DNA from: Candidatus Moraniibacteriota bacterium
Lineage (GTDB): Bacteria; Patescibacteriota; Minisyncoccia; Moranbacterales; DUUL01
Reading direction: 5' to 3'
Length of the DNA stretch: 35,609 nucleotides
Assembly: GCA_012841575.1 (NCBI GenBank)
Contig: DUUL01000011.1
Span: 1-35,609 of the forward strand
Shown: positions 24,137 through 31,468 of the stretch, piece by piece
Layout: each line of letters starts with the position of its first letter
Numbering within the stretch: position 1 is the stretch's first letter
Notes under the pieces: model-generated
The model's input: the letters and a program-made list of their open reading frames with translations, nothing else
Told to the model about the DNA's origin: nothing
Databases searched by the model: none
Translations under genes and position numbers: made by a program

Positions 24137-25071
24137 TTCAATTTGAATTCTTTCGGTGTGGCAGATTCAAATTCATACTTCTCACCATCTAGATATTGAA
24201 ATTTCAATTTATGCGCATGTAGGAGCTGACGACTAAGGTCTTGATTGAGAGCTTTAGTCGTTTTTGTCTGGTATTTTTTGTCGCCCACAATTGGATGACC
24301 AATAGAGTGGAGGTGTACTCTAATCTGATGCTTACGTCCGGTTTCAATTTTGACTTCTAGTAAGGAGCGATCAGTCATTTTTTTAAGCACTCGCCAGTGA
24401 GTGATAGCCTTTTTGGGATTAATCAGTTTTGAAGAATGTTTGCTGGTTGATTGCTTAGTCAAGTCAGATTTGGATTTTCCGATTGGAGTTTGAATGGTGG
24501 CATTGTTTTTCTTAGGGTGACCCCAAACGCATGCCAAGTAAGTTTTTTCAATTTTCCTTTCTTTAAATTTTCGCTTGAAGAAATTAAATGCCTGTTGACT
24601 TAAGGCTATAATTAGCAGACCAGAGGTTTCCTTGTCTAAACGATGAACAATTCCAGGGCGAAGAGGATCATCACCTAAAACTTTAATTGTGGGGAAATAA
24701 GCAATTAAACCGTTCACTAAGGTGTTTTGACGAGGAGAGACATTCGGACGATTGTCTGGATGAATTGCTAATCCAGCCATTTTTTCAATGATTGCAAAGT
24801 GTTTATTTTGGAAAATGACTTTAAAGGGAATGTTTGGATTAGGTAAAAGCTTTATCTTTGTTGATTGGCTTAGTGAGAAAAAATTTTCAATAAGCCTGAT
24901 TTCATCGTTTTTACGCAACTTATAAGAACGACTAACAGGCTGATTATTGAGGAGGACTTTTCCAGCAGCAATTTTCTTTTGAACAAAATTGCGAGTAAGC
25001 TTGGGATATTTATGCGCTAAAAATTGATCAATTCTTTTACCAGCTGAGTCTTGAACAACAATTTTTCTCAT
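24133..25071 (-). CDS. rluD: RluA/RluD-family pseudouridine synthase
   Basis: 312 residues from ATG 25071. An N-terminal S4 RNA-binding domain (KRIDQFLAHKYPKLTRNFVQ, VLLNNQPVSRSYKLRKNDEI) precedes the catalytic domain with the nucleophilic Asp in GIVHRLDKETSGLL, plus KTYLACVWG and GRKHQIRVHLHSIGHPIVGD. It isomerises uridines in rRNA; the RluD positions (helix 69) are the best guess given the S4 domain. Stop codons with the preceding gene share the CTAG at 24133-24136 in opposite directions. Confidence 0.93.
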   Translation of the reverse strand: MRKIVVQDSAGKRIDQFLAHKYPKLTRNFVQKKIAAGKVLLNNQPVSRSYKLRKNDEIRLIENFFSLSQSTKIKLLPNPNIPFKVIFQNKHFAIIEKMAGLAIHPDNRPNVSPRQNTLVNGLIAYFPTIKVLGDDPLRPGIVHRLDKETSGLLIIALSQQAFNFFKRKFKERKIEKTYLACVWGHPKKNNATIQTPIGKSKSDLTKQSTSKHSSKLINPKKAITHWRVLKKMTDRSLLEVKIETGRKHQIRVHLHSIGHPIVGDKKYQTKTTKALNQDLSRQLLHAHKLKFQYLDGEKYEFESATPKEFKLN

Positions 25072-25133
25072 AGTAGAATGTAGAATAATATAGAAAAGCA
25101 ATAGAAGCTATACGAAATCTAGTTAAATTAGCT

Positions 25134-25162
25134 TTGACAAGAGGTTGAGATTTTGTTAGAAT
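25134..25162 (+). promoter_or_regulatory. Sigma70 promoter of the basic membrane protein gene
   Basis: TTGACA (25134-25139), 17-nt spacer, TAGAAT (25157-25162), 38 nt before the ATG at 25200. Confidence 0.75.
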
Positions 25163-25199
25163 AGACAACTTTTATTAAGACTACTTTTATTTATTTATT

Positions 25200-26657
25200 A
25201 TGTCAAAGGGAAGAAAAAATAAGCGTTATTCAAAAGCTCATAAAAAGACATTGAAGGCCGATGCTTTAACTAAAGTTAAGGATAAAAATAAAGCTGAATT
25301 CGAAAAAAATAAAAAGAATAAGAGTATTCTATCAACTAAAACCGAGAAGCAGAGCAGTGAAGACAGGACGAGAGAGATTCTTGGTAAAAAAAGGGAGAAT
25401 AATGGAAGAAATGAGAGTAAAAAGAAGAGTCGTGATAGGAAAAAAAATAAAAAGTCTATCATTGAAAATAGTGCAAAAGGTTTCTTGTTGAATAATAAGC
25501 TTAAAAGGATAGCTCTAATGACGTTAGCTGTTTTAGGGTTTTTTGCGATATCCCTTTATTTTTATAAAAAAGGAGGCGAGGAGGCCAATTGGGGAAGGGG
25601 GTTAAATAAGAATATAGTTGCTGAGGCTGAAGATGAGCCAATAGAAGCAATAGATCAGTTACAAATTGACAAAAAAAGAACTAATAGAGAAGAAAGAAGA
25701 CAAAGAAGGAAAAAAGTTGAGCGTTTTAATACAGATAAGTGGTTAGTTTACAAAAATGCTCTTTATGGATTTCAATTGAAATATCCGAGTGATTGGGATA
25801 AGCCAATTAATATAAAAGGGACAAATACAGATAAGTGGGCGCAGAAGTTTGTTTTTAGAAAGAAGCAAGAGAAATTAGTTCAGGTTGATAATTCAGTTGA
25901 AAATGGATCGGATAGTCAAAAGGAAGGTTTCAACATTGTAGTCTATCCGCGTGAGTCAATTAGTGAGCTTTTTGAAACAGAAGAGCTAGCGTTAAAAGTA
26001 AGACAAAGTTTTATTGATGAATATCAACTGCAAGTGCTTAATTCAGAGGTTAGAAGTCAGAAAGATGCTTTATTTCTCCCGCAAAAAAATAAAGGAAGTC
26101 ACTGCAAGACAAATAGCTTAAGAGGGCATTTCAGAGATCTGAGTCAATTTGAAGCAGATGAAATTAGCATTCCTCTTGAGGATGAGTGTTTTGAGTCAAC
26201 ACTACTTTTTACTATTACTGGAGAGGAGTATGTTTATAATATTGTTCCGATTTTAAAGGAAGATTTAACAGTGGATGAAAATAATCTTGAGACAAAAAGT
26301 GTTTCTCAGTTAACTAAGGAGATTTTGCCGGAATTTTTTACAATTGCAAAAGAATTTGAGTTAATAGAAATTGTAATCCCTGAGCCAGTTGTTAAGCAGG
26401 AACCTAAAAACAATAAAATTGAGGCTAGAAAAAAAGCGCCAATGCCAGTTTCCTATAAAAAGGTTGATGGAAAGCTGGTTTGTGCAAAAAAGAATGATAA
26501 ACCAAGAAAGAGTAAGAAAAATAACAAGGGAAAGATTCATATGGACATGGAGTGCTGTTTAGATCCAGATGAAATTCCTAATCCGCATTGTACTTATGAA
26601 GCCAAGAGATACCAAAAGTTCTTAAAGAATCCACCCAAGAAAGACGATGATGATTAG
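25200..26657 (+). CDS. Single-pass membrane protein with basic cytosolic N-terminus, unknown function
   Basis: 485 residues. The first ~100 residues are extremely Lys/Arg/Asn-rich. One transmembrane helix follows (about 105-124, IALMTLAVLGFFAISLYFY). The exterior part has another basic stretch, then a folded domain beginning YKNALYGFQLKYPSDWDKP, a pattern like PsbP/DcrB-type domains seen in many secreted CPR proteins. Near the C-terminus is MDMECCLDPDEIPNPHCTY, a Cys-rich motif, before an acidic tail. No enzymatic motif is seen. It has its own promoter and ends where the promoter of the RNA at 26720 begins. Confidence 0.8.
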   Translation: MSKGRKNKRYSKAHKKTLKADALTKVKDKNKAEFEKNKKNKSILSTKTEKQSSEDRTREILGKKRENNGRNESKKKSRDRKKNKKSIIENSAKGFLLNNKLKRIALMTLAVLGFFAISLYFYKKGGEEANWGRGLNKNIVAEAEDEPIEAIDQLQIDKKRTNREERRQRRKKVERFNTDKWLVYKNALYGFQLKYPSDWDKPINIKGTNTDKWAQKFVFRKKQEKLVQVDNSVENGSDSQKEGFNIVVYPRESISELFETEELALKVRQSFIDEYQLQVLNSEVRSQKDALFLPQKNKGSHCKTNSLRGHFRDLSQFEADEISIPLEDECFESTLLFTITGEEYVYNIVPILKEDLTVDENNLETKSVSQLTKEILPEFFTIAKEFELIEIVIPEPVVKQEPKNNKIEARKKAPMPVSYKKVDGKLVCAKKNDKPRKSKKNNKGKIHMDMECCLDPDEIPNPHCTYEAKRYQKFLKNPPKKDDDD

Positions 26658-26684
26658 TGGTGAAGCAGAATTGCTGAAAAAGGC

Positions 26685-26713
26685 TTTACAACTTCTTAAA
26701 AATATGCTATAAT
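26685..26713 (+). promoter_or_regulatory. Strong extended -10 promoter of the 26720 RNA
   Basis: TTTACA (26685-26690), 17-nt spacer, TGC-TATAAT (26708-26713), giving a start near 26720. Confidence 0.8.
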
Positions 26714-26719
26714 CGAGCT

Positions 26720-26978
26720 TCTAATGTTCTTTCATTTATAAAATTTGCCCATCTTTCCCACATGGAGGTGAAAATGGAAAAATGGCGACATTAAAACATG
26801 CGCTTTTTAGCGCGCAAACCGCACCAACATTAAGGAGGTGCGGTACAAGGCGTACCGAAAGGGCGTCAGTAGGGGAAATGAAAAAAATTCAAGTGGCGGT
26901 AAGACATATGCGCTTACCAAGAAGCCATAAAAGAAGATTCTCTTCCCCTTAGCCCGGCACTTTTGCTGGGCTTTTTTT
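26720..26978 (+). ncRNA. Stand-alone structured non-coding RNA, unrecognised class
   Basis: About 260 nt between a strong promoter and a strong terminator, with no recognised protein. Helices I can pair: CCATCTTTCC (26749-26758) with GGAAAAATGG (26776-26785), one mismatch, with CAC/GTG inside; TGCGC (26799-26803) with GCGCA (26812-26816); ACCGCACC (26818-26825) with GGTGCGGT (26837-26844); 26849-26867 closing a GAAA tetraloop; AGGGGAA (26871-26877) with TTCCCCT (26943-26949), which encloses TGGC/GCCA and GGTAAG (26898-26903) with CTTACC (26913-26918). G+C is well above the neighbourhood. It lacks the conserved cores of RNase P RNA, tmRNA, SRP RNA or 5S rRNA. A 56-codon frame (26782-26952) runs through it but looks non-coding. 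Confidence 0.7.
26951..26978 (+). terminator. Rho-independent terminator of the 26720 RNA
   Basis: Stem AGCCCGGCA (26951-26959) with TGCTGGGCT (26964-26972), one G-U pair, loop CTTT, then a run of seven T. Confidence 0.9.
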
Positions 26979-27001
26979 ATTTAAAAACTAGGTGAGTGCT
27001 A

Positions 27002-27574
27002 TTAGTTTTTATTGAAAATTTTTGATTTTAAAGATGTTATAAGAGAAGGGGAATATTTAGTGATAATTTTCTTGACAATAAAGACAAAAATTATAATAAC
27101 GATTAAAACAGTAACTCTTTCTGACCAGGTTTTTATAGAGCCCAATGCACCACCAGAAAAATAGCCAATTAGCAAGTGAGATGTTGCCCACAAAAAAGCA
27201 CTAGTGACATTCCAAAGAAAAAACTCTTTTTTGTTCATCTTTGAAAGACCTGCAATAAATGGAATAATAGGACGAAGCAGACCAATGAATCTGCCCCAGA
27301 AAACACTTTTCCCGCCGTGTTTTTTGAAAAAATACTCTCCTTTTTCTAGATTAACATATTTAAGCCAACGGTAATTTTTTTGAAAAATAACCTTTCCCTT
27401 TGTGCCAAGCCAATAGCTAAATCCGTCGCCTAATATTGCGCCGAAAGTTACAAACCAAATAAGCTTACTAATTTCAAGATAGCCGTGTGCGGATAAAAAC
27501 CCTGCTAAAATTACCAAAATAGATCCCGGCAGGATTGAGCCAATAAAAGCTAAGGATTCAAGTAAAGCCACCAT
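27002..27574 (-). CDS. DedA-family membrane protein, N-terminus interrupted by in-frame amber codon
   Basis: 190 residues from ATG 27574. DedA (SNARE-associated) pattern: LLESLAFIGSILPGSILVILAGFL, GAILGDGFSYWLGTKG, FKKHGGKSVFWGRFIGLLRPIIPFIAGLSKM, and a later FLWNVTSAFLWA; four to five hydrophobic helices. Family members are polyprenyl/phospholipid scramblase-type proteins. The same frame continues upstream from ATG 27643 as MNFLELILPAYESLGSLGY, then TAG (27584-27586), then LVL and the ATG at 27574. The upstream piece fits the missing family N-terminus, so a nonsense change (TGG to TAG would suffice), a sequencing error or readthrough is likely. The annotated start may give a shortened product. 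Confidence 0.85.
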   Translation of the reverse strand: MVALLESLAFIGSILPGSILVILAGFLSAHGYLEISKLIWFVTFGAILGDGFSYWLGTKGKVIFQKNYRWLKYVNLEKGEYFFKKHGGKSVFWGRFIGLLRPIIPFIAGLSKMNKKEFFLWNVTSAFLWATSHLLIGYFSGGALGSIKTWSERVTVLIVIIIFVFIVKKIITKYSPSLITSLKSKIFNKN

Positions 27575-27836
27575 TAGAACAAGCTAATAGCCCAATGAAC
27601 CGAGGCTTTCATAGGCGGGGAGAATTAATTCTAAAAAATTCATTCTAATTAATTTACTGGGAAAAATTTTAGTTTATAAGTAAGCAAGGGAAGTATTAAG
27701 ATTAGCATTAAGATTGTTGAAAATAAGTTAAGTGGGTGAAAAATCTTAATGTGGTTTTTAAATTAATAAAAACCCGATGAGGGTGTGGTTGAGAGATTTT
27801 TTAGGAGATAAAAAGAGCACTTTGCAAAATGTTTTT

Positions 27837-27857
27837 AAAAACCCCGCACCAGGGCGG
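27837..27857 (-). terminator. Possible terminator after tRNA-Ser
   Basis: On the minus strand CCGC pairs with GCGG around CCTGGT, followed by GG and five T. The stem begins in the last bases of the tRNA. Confidence 0.45.
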
Positions 27858-27939
27858 AAGGAGTGGGATTCGAACCCACGGTATCTTGCGATACAGCAGT
27901 TTTCAAGACTGCCACCTTCAACCACTCGGTCATCCTTCC
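27855..27939 (-). tRNA. tRNA-Ser (UGA anticodon)
   Basis: An 85-nt class II tRNA. Acceptor GGAAGGA pairs with TCCTTCC, discriminator G. Anticodon loop CTTGAAA gives TGA, reading UCA serine codons. The long variable arm TATCGCAAGATA and T-loop GGTTCGAATCC are present. CCA is not encoded, so it needs CCA-adding enzyme. Confidence 0.96.
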
Positions 27940-28004
27940 GCTCTACCGCGGGGGAAATTACTTCATTCAAACAAAAAATATCTTTCCTTAACTGGAAGGT
28001 CTAG

Positions 28005-28086
28005 TGGGCGAGAGAGGACTCGAACCTCCATGAGTTGCCTCACCAGCTCCTAAGGCTGGCGTGTCTACCAATTTCACCACTCGCCC
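28005..28086 (-). tRNA. tRNA-Leu (UAG anticodon)
   Basis: An 82-nt class II tRNA. Acceptor GGGCGAG pairs with CTCGCCC, discriminator A. Anticodon loop CTTAGGA gives TAG, reading CUA leucine codons. T-loop GGTTCGAGTCC is present and CCA is not encoded. It lies 65 nt upstream of tRNA-Ser on the same strand, probably one transcript. Confidence 0.96.
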
Positions 28087-28111
28087 AATTAGTTAATAAA
28101 ATTTTAAACAA

Positions 28112-28513
28112 CTACTTTCTTGGTCCAGTTGCAGATGCTGGTGCGACACAACCAGTTTTTTGAGCTAAATTTTCCAATGAATGCGCTCCTGGTTGCACTG
28201 ATCCATCTTTAAATTTCCAGGTTGGATAGCCTTGAATTCCTTCATCTTGACACTTTTTTTGATTTTTCTCGCAATCAACATGGTTAACTTGGTCAAATCC
28301 TTCTCCAAAAATTTCTCGTTGTGAGTTGCAATAAGAGCACCATTGTGTGCCATACATCACGGCGCCATTGTCTGTTAAGCATTGGGCAAAGGAGGCTAGG
28401 TCATCATTTATCGGAGGAGTCTCTATTGATTGCTCAGCTGTCTTTTCATTTTGACAACCAGTGAGAAAAATTGTCATTAATAAAAGAGCTGGGAAGAAAT
28501 ACTTTAATTTCAT
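28112..28513 (-). CDS. Thioredoxin-like lipoprotein (VKOR-associated type)
   Basis: 133 residues with lipobox LTGC (Cys20). The thioredoxin-like domain has Cys59-x2-Cys62 in TQWCSYCNSQREIFG, then VDCEKN, KKCQDEGI and the cis-Pro region IQGYPTWKFKDG. This layout resembles the thioredoxin domain fused or paired with vitamin K epoxide reductase for periplasm-side disulfide formation. No VKOR gene is in the window. It is anchored outside the membrane and probably helps oxidise Cys-rich secreted proteins, which is inferred. Confidence 0.85.
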   Translation of the reverse strand: MKLKYFFPALLLMTIFLTGCQNEKTAEQSIETPPINDDLASFAQCLTDNGAVMYGTQWCSYCNSQREIFGEGFDQVNHVDCEKNQKKCQDEGIQGYPTWKFKDGSVQPGAHSLENLAQKTGCVAPASATGPRK

Positions 28514-28588
28514 AATTTTTAAAATAATATTAATTAAAACTGATGGCGGGTTAAGCTGGGACTTTAAAAAGCTAATCAGTTGATTAAT

Positions 28589-29119
28589 TTAACGGACAAC
28601 GGGCTTGCTTTTTTTCTTAGCCAAACTAATTAAGAATTTTTTATTTTCACTTAAGTTGATAAAGTCGTCCGCTTCCTCAATTAACTTTCCAGAACAAGAC
28701 TCAGCAAAAGCCATAACTTCAACTCGAACTCCTTTATTATATTGCAGGTATTTAACCATAGGAATGTAATCACCGTCGCCACTAACTAGAACAACCACAT
28801 CAAGATTATTGGCTAATTTAATTGCGTCAATCGTGATGCCAACATCCCAGTCGCCCTTACGCATTCCACCTTTGAAAATTTGCAAGTCTTTTGTCTTAAC
28901 CTCAAAGCCGGCTTTTTCCAAAGATTCAAAAAATTTCTCTTCAGTGCCTTCTTCTGTTTTGATGCCATAGCCGATAGCGCGAATTAGTTTTCTTCCCGCC
29001 ACTGCTTCTTTTAGAATTTCCTTAAAATTAGTTTTTTTGTGATAAAGTACGCGTGCGCTGTAGTACATGTTTTGAATGTCTACTAAAACTCCAACGCGTT
29101 GGTCAGCAAATTTACTCAT
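28589..29119 (-). CDS. NYN-domain (LabA/DUF88) protein
   Basis: 176 residues with a PIN-like NYN nuclease fold: RVGVLVDIQNMYY (first Asp14), GDWDVGITIDAIKLAN, VVVLVSGDGDYIPMVKYL, VEVMAFAES and LIEEADDFINL. Acidic residues at the strand ends would bind metal. Members of the LabA-like group are predicted RNases, with roles in RNA processing. It begins 4 nt after the rpsO stop and shares its transcript, pointing to a translation or RNA-related task. Basic C-terminus (KKKSKPVVR). Confidence 0.9.
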   Translation of the reverse strand: MSKFADQRVGVLVDIQNMYYSARVLYHKKTNFKEILKEAVAGRKLIRAIGYGIKTEEGTEEKFFESLEKAGFEVKTKDLQIFKGGMRKGDWDVGITIDAIKLANNLDVVVLVSGDGDYIPMVKYLQYNKGVRVEVMAFAESCSGKLIEEADDFINLSENKKFLISLAKKKSKPVVR

Positions 29120-29123
29120 GATT

Positions 29124-29393
29124 TTAGGCCTTAAGGTCCAATTTTTTAGTAACTTTTAAATATTTTTCTTCGTCACTACTTTTTAAGTGTTTGAGTAGTT
29201 TTTTTCTTTGAGCGATCATTCCTAAAAGTCCTTTACGAGAGTGGTTATCCTTGGGGTTGCTTTTTAGGTGTTTTACTAATTCCTCAATTTTTCTAGTAAA
29301 AAGAGCAATTTGTACCTCAGCGGAACCAGAATCATTGGTGTGTCGCTGATAGTCTTTCATTGTGTTCTTTTTTTGTCGAGCAGTTAATGTCAT
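29124..29393 (-). CDS. rpsO: 30S ribosomal protein S15
   Basis: 89 residues from ATG 29393, the usual length. The frame extends further to 29474, but GGAAGGTG lies 6-7 nt before this ATG and the upstream residues do not belong to S15. Core: YQRHTNDSGSAEVQIALFTRKIEELVKHLK, NPKDNHSRKGLLGMIAQRKKLLKHLK. S15 nucleates the 30S platform by binding the 16S three-way junction. A leader hairpin upstream may allow autoregulation. Confidence 0.95.
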   Translation of the reverse strand: MTLTARQKKNTMKDYQRHTNDSGSAEVQIALFTRKIEELVKHLKSNPKDNHSRKGLLGMIAQRKKLLKHLKSSDEEKYLKVTKKLDLKA

Positions 29394-29399
29394 GTTTTT

Positions 29400-29436
29400 A
29401 CACCTTCCGATCGTGTTATTAAAACTCGAATCGGAA
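29400..29436 (-). promoter_or_regulatory. rpsO leader hairpin next to the ribosome binding site
   Basis: On the minus strand TTCCGAT-x-CG pairs with CGATCGGAA (29405-29413 with 29427-29436, one bulge); the GGAAGGTG ribosome binding site overlaps the 3' arm. This is the layout of S15 autoregulatory leaders, which differ in sequence between lineages. Regulation is inferred. Confidence 0.5.
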
Positions 29437-29610
29437 CGTTTTAAATTAATATTTAAGCTTGTCCAGGTTAACACAAATGAGATCAGTTGGCAAGGGGCTT
29501 TTTGTTTGGTGATTATGGTTAAATGTGATATGATTAGCGATGGAATTATCTTGGGTAAAGTATGAACTGGGTGTTTTCAGAAAGTTTATCAAAAAGCTCA
29601 AATAAATTAA

Positions 29611-30546
29611 ATGAGAATACAAGAACAAGTTTTATTGAAGCAACATTGTACTTTTCGGGTTGGAGGGCCAGCTAAATTTTTTGTTGAAGTAACTTCACTG
29701 GACGAGTTAAGAGAGGCGATTGGTTGGGCAAAGAAAAATCAAGAGAAGATTTTTTTATTGGGAGGCGGAAGCAATGTTTTATTTATGGATAGTGGCTTTA
29801 GTGGTTTAGTTATTAAGCTTAAAAATCTTGGTTGTGAGTTGAAGGGAGATTTCAAGATAGAATGTCAGGCGGGGGAGCTGTTGGGAGGATTGGTAAGAAA
29901 AAGTTTGGAAGTTGGATGTAGTGGGATGGAATGGGCGGCAGGAATTCCTGGAACAATTGGTGGGGCAATTAGAGGAAATGCTGGTGCTTTTGGTAAGGAG
30001 ATTAAGGATGTTGTAATTTTAGTGGAGGCTTTTAAAATAGTTGGTGATCATTTGGAAGTGCAAAAATATACTACGAAAGAATGTAAGTTTGACTATCGGA
30101 ATAGTTTATTCAAAGAGACAGAGGATTTAATTATTTGGCGAGCGGAATTTAAACTAGAGCCAGGTAATAAAGAAGATTCTTTACGAGAAGTAAGGGAAAT
30201 TTTGAATCGGCGCAAAAACAGTCATCCAGCGGGAGCAATGTCTGCTGGTTCAATGTTTAAAAACCCCTTAGCACCGAAAAAGGTAGTTAAGCTTTTTGAA
30301 GAAGACAAGCAAACAATCAGTCGAGGAGGGAAGGTTCCTGCAGGCTGGTTAATTGAGCAATGTAATTTAAAAGGCAAGCGCATTGGTGGAGCAGAGGTAA
30401 GTCAACAACAAGCAAATTTTATTGTTAATACGGGCAATGCGACATCAGAAGAAATAATGATTTTATTAAGTTTAATTAAAACCAAGGCGCGTAATCAGTT
30501 CGGAGTAAAATTAGAAGAAGAAGTGCAGATAGTGCATAGTGAGTAA
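29611..30546 (+). CDS. murB: UDP-N-acetylenolpyruvoylglucosamine reductase
   Basis: 311 residues. MurB reduces UDP-GlcNAc-enolpyruvate to UDP-MurNAc for peptidoglycan. FAD-binding motifs: FRVGGPAKFFVEV, LLGGGSNVLFMD, GMEWAAGIPGTIGGAIRGNAGAF and FDYRNSLF. The proton-donor Ser lies in SAGSMFKNP, and the C-terminal Glu in KLEEEVQIV. It looks like the short type IIb form. The ATG is in an A/T-rich context without Shine-Dalgarno. Confidence 0.95.
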   Translation: MRIQEQVLLKQHCTFRVGGPAKFFVEVTSLDELREAIGWAKKNQEKIFLLGGGSNVLFMDSGFSGLVIKLKNLGCELKGDFKIECQAGELLGGLVRKSLEVGCSGMEWAAGIPGTIGGAIRGNAGAFGKEIKDVVILVEAFKIVGDHLEVQKYTTKECKFDYRNSLFKETEDLIIWRAEFKLEPGNKEDSLREVREILNRRKNSHPAGAMSAGSMFKNPLAPKKVVKLFEEDKQTISRGGKVPAGWLIEQCNLKGKRIGGAEVSQQQANFIVNTGNATSEEIMILLSLIKTKARNQFGVKLEEEVQIVHSE

Positions 30547-30599
30547 TTAAAGCAACTAAGGAATAGCTACTTATTTTTTTAAAAATTAATTTTAAATCA

Positions 30600-30926
30600 A
30601 TGAAAATACGCTATTTATTAAAGAAAATAACATTAAGTGATAGAGAGAAAGATTATTTAGAAAAGAAGATTCAGCGCTTTGAGAAGTATTTTAGAAGTTT
30701 AACTGAAAGTACACTTCAAGCAGAAGTAGAGGCAGAGAAAGACACAAAAGGGATTTGGCGGGTGGAGTTGATGATTAAGTCTCCCTACAATCTCTATCGA
30801 GTTTCAAAGAAAGGTAAGACTTTTTTAGAAGCAGTTGATTTAGCGGATGCAGCTTTACAAGCGCAGGTTAGAAAGGGGCGAGAGAAAATAAAAGAACGTA
30901 GAAGAAAGGCTGAGAGGAAGGGTTAG
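30600..30926 (+). CDS. hpf: Ribosome hibernation-promoting factor, short form
   Basis: 108 residues of the S30AE/YfiA family: a beta-alpha-beta fold with SDREKDYLEKKIQRFEKYF, AEVEAEKDTKGIWRVELMIK and GKTFLEAVDLADAALQAQVRK, and a highly basic tail. It would bind the 30S A and P sites in stationary phase. The dimerising C-terminal domain of long HPF is missing, and the last 20 residues are Lys/Arg-rich. The start context is AAATCAATG. Confidence 0.9.
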   Translation: MKIRYLLKKITLSDREKDYLEKKIQRFEKYFRSLTESTLQAEVEAEKDTKGIWRVELMIKSPYNLYRVSKKGKTFLEAVDLADAALQAQVRKGREKIKERRRKAERKG

Positions 30927-30963
30927 TTATGGGTTGGTGTAAAATAATTGGGTTTTAATTAAT

Positions 30964-31455
30964 ATGCAAATCAACTTAAGACTCAGAGACAAAATTTTTC
31001 TGGCTATTTTAGCAGTGATGCTTTTGTTGTTTATGGTGCAAAAAATCACTTCTTTTGGCAAGCCAGAAGAAGCAAAAAAGAATGATTTGGTTGTAGTTGA
31101 GATTGGAGAAAAAGCAACTCTCCAGGTTTTAGTTGCAGACACTCCTCAAAAGCAATTTCAAGGCTTGAGTGGGGTTGAACAACTAGATAGCAATAAGGGC
31201 ATGTTGTTTGTTCATGAAAATTTGGGTCGTCGAGCCTATGTTATGCGAGAAATGAAAATTGATTTAGATTTTATTTTTATTCGAGATGATCAAGTGGTAG
31301 ATATGGCAAAAAATATTGCTAGAGAGTATCAAGGAGAGATTGCTGGAGAGGCGGATTATAATTTTGTCTTAGAAGTAAACTCTGGTTGGATTAGTCAAAA
31401 TGACATTCAGCTTGGCGATAGAGTTAAAATTTCAGGTTTGTCAGAAAATAATTAA
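30964..31455 (+). CDS. DUF192 membrane-anchored protein
   Basis: 163 residues. One N-terminal transmembrane helix (about 10-27, IFLAILAVMLLLFMVQ) precedes a DUF192 domain: LQVLVADTPQKQFQGLSG, KGMLFVHENLGRRAYVMREM, DLDFIFIRDDQVVDMAKNI and EVNSGWISQNDIQLGDRV. The family is widespread and exterior-facing, without a known activity. It lies 37 nt after hpf and 13 nt before the next gene. Confidence 0.88.
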   Translation: MQINLRLRDKIFLAILAVMLLLFMVQKITSFGKPEEAKKNDLVVVEIGEKATLQVLVADTPQKQFQGLSGVEQLDSNKGMLFVHENLGRRAYVMREMKIDLDFIFIRDDQVVDMAKNIAREYQGEIAGEADYNFVLEVNSGWISQNDIQLGDRVKISGLSENN

Positions 31456-31468
31456 GAGTAAGTTTTTA

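Noticed and set aside
26720-26978. tmRNA or RNase P RNA
   Set aside because: No tRNA-like ends or tag frame for tmRNA; no GAGGAAAGTC-type core and too short for RNase P RNA.
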